A stretch of DNA of 64,000 bases from Kuschelorhynchus macadamiae (lineage: Eukaryota > Arthropoda > Insecta > Coleoptera > Curculionidae), in NCBI GenBank assembly GCA_030620095.1, contig JAUTXW010001619.1:124001-188000 (forward strand), read 5' to 3'. Position 1 is the first letter of the stretch, and each line of letters starts with the position of its first letter. Below are positions 60,985 through 64,000 of this stretch, one piece after another. The position numbers and the translations under genes are program-made. The notes beneath the pieces were generated by a model. That model was not told where the DNA came from and made no database searches. It saw nothing but the letters and a program-made list of their open reading frames with translations.

Positions 60985-62020
60985 TAGTTTTTATTAATTT
61001 TAACTTACTACTTGATCTTCCTCCCTGAGCAACGGGAACTGGCAATGTTAAATAAATTCTGACCGCGATGGCTAAACTTTCAATTAATTTGTTTTTAACC
61101 ATGTAGAGAAGTCAAACTAGACGAAAACGGACGTAAAAAGTTAAGTAAATGATTTTATTTCACCTTGAGCCTGGCTTGGTGAGCTAACTTCTGAGTACCA
61201 AGAAAACGCGAAATTTTGGCACCGTTTTCAGTTTTTTGGTTATAACATCAAAAAGGTTACAATAGCGCTTTGAGCTTTGAGCTGTGAGTGATAAGACTAC
61301 TTTTAATTTTTCACTTTAAAATTCGTATCTTACATTTTTCAGGTGGAATAGCCGTTTTCGAATCACAAGCTTAGAAAAATTAACTCATCTTTCACTGTTG
61401 ATTATGATCAAACCGCTGAATTAAATTTAATTTTTACGGAGAATTTATTGCTCTTTAATATTGCTAATAGTGAAATTTTCTGTATGAAACATCCCTTAGA
61501 TGTTATATTCCAAAAACTAAAAAAGCAGTTTTTTGGCTCCCAAAAATTTAACTCACAGAAACCGTAGCAAACCAATGTTACTCTTATTTAGGATGCCCAA
61601 AGTAAAATAAAATTTCCAGGTTTTTACGATGTAATGGAAACATAAAATCTAATTTAACTCGGCCAATACTCCAAATTTCTTTTGCATTTTGAATTACTTA
61701 AAATAATTGGCAGCATCGATATCACTTTGATTTTGAGAGTCATCTGTAAGAGCTATACGTAAATCTTGACAGCACTTTAATATATATGAGTTTCTAGTTC
61801 AGAGTAAAGGTTATTAAGAAAAGAAAATATCCTATTCACATCTAATACTTTATATCTTTCCGAGACATAATTGGTGGCAACATTAATGATAAAAAAAGTT
61901 AATTTTGAAATTTTTAACAAAGGAGATATCCCCCATCCTCCTGTATATTTGTACCTGCCCTAAGCCAACTAAATTATTATAATGCCTTTATCTTTTTAAA
62001 AATAATTTTTTTTTAAGGAA
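60985..62020. other. No gene seen
   Basis: AT-rich sequence without recognisable features. Confidence 0.5.
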
Positions 62021-62060
62021 AAAGTTTCGCCTTCGATTACACGAGGCACCTTCAGGGATC
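62021..62060 (-). ncRNA. Hammerhead-like motif, 3' end of PLE fragment
   Basis: The minus strand reads CCCTGAAGGTGCCTCG, TGTAAT, CGAAGGC, GAAAC. Stem II pairs GCCTCG with CGAAGGC, with one bulge. It is followed by a T-rich end. Confidence 0.45.
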
Positions 62061-62114
62061 TTTACTCTACGAGATCTGAATACTAAACGAGCTCGTAGAG
62101 ATTCAGGCGAGCTT

Positions 62115-62580
62115 TTATATCCGATTTGTGCTCGCTGAACAGTGACCCTGTGTTAAAATATCTATTGCAATTTGTTGTAAAATTTCAATAGATTCTCTGA
62201 TTTTTTGTTTATAAAATCCTAGAATCGACGCGAAAGCCTCGGTTTCTTTTACATTTGTAATATGGCCAGTGGTATGCTGGTATTCAGCTACAGCAGATTG
62301 GACAATCTGTTTATTTTTAATACATCGTTCATATTCCTCAAGTGGATATTGCGTGTCCTGTTTCTCCCACATACACTTTTCCACAGGAGCATGGAATTTT
62401 ATATATTCCTTCTGTCTGTAAAGGTACAACATCTTTCGTGGATCGCAATACTGCGATGTGGTTGAATAAGGTGGTCTAGATAAGGATATGTTCCTATCCA
62501 AGAGGCCAAACAACAAAAGTATCATCTACTTACCTGAACCAGGGCTTTCGTTTTAGTGGAGCTGGATGTTAACGTAATGT
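62115..62580 (-). pseudogene. Penelope-like GIY-YIG endonuclease fragment with possible intron
   Basis: On the minus strand a GIYKIPCSCGKVYVGE segment (about 62340-62400, one frame) is followed in another frame by EEYERCIKNKQIVQSAVAEY and the conserved PLE end FYKQKIRESIEIL. These are the GIY-YIG catalytic start and the His/Glu C-terminal part. Just upstream, CAG|GTAAGT at 62534/62533 and CACATCGCAG ending at 62451 delimit a possible 83-bp intron (62451-62533). PLEs are known to retain introns. The RT domain is absent. Confidence 0.78.
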
Positions 62581-62599
62581 TGAGATCTCCTAGCCTAAA

Positions 62600-62650
62600 G
62601 ATCCCTGAAGATGTCTCGTGCAATCTGAGGTGAAACATCGGATAGTAATT
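62600..62650 (+). ncRNA. Hammerhead-like motif, inverted pseudo-LTR of PLE fragment
   Basis: ATCCCTGAAGATGTCTCGTG, CAATCTGAGG, TGAAACATCGG on the plus strand. It mirrors the motif at 62021-62060, so the PLE fragment is flanked by inverted pseudo-LTR pieces. Confidence 0.42.
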
Positions 62651-62769
62651 CCAATTTATCACAGCCTAATCCCAAGAACCATAATTACTTAAGCATTTGT
62701 TACATAGATAATATTATTTTTCTGAAACGCAGGCACTACGCCTATGGAATATGAGAATACAGTTTGAAA

Positions 62770-62855
62770 TACATCATGCTGATGGTCAGCACTGAAGGTC
62801 CGTTCTGACAATCGGAACTGATCCTACGCTCCATGTAAAACTGCACTTTGATTTA
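62770..62855. repeat. Inverted partner of repeat at 56325-56405
   Basis: On the minus strand AGTGCAGTTTTACATGGAGC, GTAGGATCAG and GCTGACCATCAGC parallel the 56325 copy. Internal complementarity (GCTGATGGTCAGCAC) gives a small hairpin. Confidence 0.65.
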
Positions 62856-64000
62856 ATATTTTTCTGAATAGCGTGAAGAACTAATATTATCTTTAAATTA
62901 TTTTTTTCTCTAATTGTTATTTAGTGAATTATTCAAATGAAATATAAAAATTAATTAATATATTAATAAGAGTGTTCCATTTTTGAATTAACAGATCGAG
63001 AACGGTATATTTTGGTATAATCTAGACATGCTGCCTATGTGCACTATATGCTTTGCAACTGGTTGATCTTTAGTACGATTTTATTTTGAGCAAACAACTG
63101 CAATATTTCTGTTTTTTAAGTTCTAATAAAAAACTTTAAAGTGATAATAGTGATATGCAGTTTATCTACCGCACTGCATCATTAATTCGTTTCGTAATTA
63201 CAAATAATTTAAAAAACGATATATGAATATAATTATTATTTTGCTTTTCAATAATAACAGAAAATATATTTAATTAATTATAATACGTTTTCGGGCAGTC
63301 TCTTCTTTAACTCCCTTTACTCTACCCCACTAGGTTATGGCACGTCAAAGACTTTAAATTATACGGTTTGCCGGAGCAAAATAGTGTTATCTATTTACGT
63401 AGATACGAATTATCTGATCTATAAATAGACAATATGATGTGCGGTTGGGCTAATACCATCAATAAATCTGATGGATCTTCTTTTATAAAAACGCGATCTA
63501 AATCAAAACAGATATAGGTCAGAGGCCAATTTGCGAAAAGCTTTGCCGAGTAGGCAAATTAAGCCAGCACGAACTATGGCTATGCAAATGGTCGACGATG
63601 TTAATAAATATCGGTTCATATCACAAAAATGCACCACACCTTGCACCAGTTTTTTTCAGGACCTGTACATCATTTTTATCAGATTTTTTGCCTGTAGTAG
63701 ATCATGCCTAGTCCGATCGCGACGTTGCCGTATTTTCTTAAAAGTTAGAGGATGGTGAAATAATGGTAAAGTATATGTAAAATTAATTAAACAGTAATTT
63801 GCTCTGTTCTGTAATAAATAATGTACTTAAAAAATGGCTGTAGAGTCTTAAATAGATTTAAAATGTTAATAAAATGACCTGCGACTTTTGTACAAATTTT
63901 GTTTTTCTTACAGTAAGCATTATCAAGTTTCATAAACTTAGAATAAACAAATTATTAATGTCTGTGATAACCAGCCATATTTAATTTTACCTAATTATTT
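62856..64000. other. No gene seen
   Basis: AT-rich. A 75-codon frame at 63531-63758 with arginine- and cysteine-rich words is not recognised. Confidence 0.5.

Noticed and set aside
58469..60992. Perfect 8-bp target duplication of the hAT element
   Set aside because: The flanks ATAGTGAA and TAGTTTTT share only part of their bases; duplication eroded or borders off by one.

Overview
This window is AT-rich eukaryotic DNA, most likely from an arthropod and probably an insect. The evidence is its mix of mobile elements: BEL/Pao and Ty3/Gypsy LTR retrotransposons, Jockey/CR1-like non-LTR retrotransposons, several Penelope-like elements (PLEs) with GIY-YIG endonucleases, mariner-like and hAT transposases, MITEs, and long (TA)n tracts. 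I recognise no host gene with confidence, and almost every coding segment is broken by frameshifts, stops or deletions. The window reads as a nest of transposons of different ages. The order of the host insect cannot be decided from the sequence.

Layout. 1-3500 (-): a BEL/Pao retrotransposon cut by the window edge (gag, protease, RT, RNase H). 4342-11792 (+): the two ends of a mariner-like transposase, about 6.8 kb apart. Between them lie a head-to-head PLE pair forming a 3.5-kb inverted repeat flanked by (TA)n, a dispersed repeat built of about 130-bp monomers, and a 224-bp tandem repeat whose units carry a hammerhead-like core. About 14391-22814 (+): a Ty3/Gypsy element with two LTRs of about 265 bp, a tRNA-Lys primer site, broken gag and pol, and 3 kb of non-coding 3' sequence. 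24280-24433: a 48-bp-armed hairpin enclosing a hammerhead-like core. 25880-27600: fold-back tandem repeats. 29100-30700 (-): a non-LTR retrotransposon. 31.6-34.1 kb: small retroelement scraps. 34.8-35.4 kb: nested MITEs at TTAA. 36393-37327: a 935-bp element with terminal inverted repeats, an internal 144-bp satellite and a 9-bp target-site duplication. 37.4-38.9 kb (-): a decayed PLE.

39212-44486 is a 5.2-kb palindrome with arms of about 2.55 kb and a spacer of about 122 bp. Each arm holds PLE RT/GIY-YIG remnants plus the 5' end and C-terminal part of a hAT transposase. 44871-45782 is a compact copy of the 130-bp-monomer element with 11-bp inverted ends. 46061-46702 is a palindrome centred on about 300 bp of (TA)n; it is the inverted duplication of the 5' end of the non-LTR element that follows (46612-49466). 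Further non-LTR scraps lie at 49.6-50.2 and 53.7-54.0 kb. Two hAT elements follow: a GTF2IRD2/ZBED5-like pseudogene at 54947-56330 (+), and a hAT with both termini at 58469-60984 (-). A PLE fragment at 62021-62645 may keep an 83-bp intron.

The recurring theme is PLE ends with hammerhead-like motifs (4.7, 8.0, 9.1-9.6, 24.3, 32.7, 37.4, 39.3/44.3 and 62.0/62.6 kb) together with large inverted duplications. The genes do not form a pathway. They belong to independent selfish elements that have inserted into and rearranged one another.
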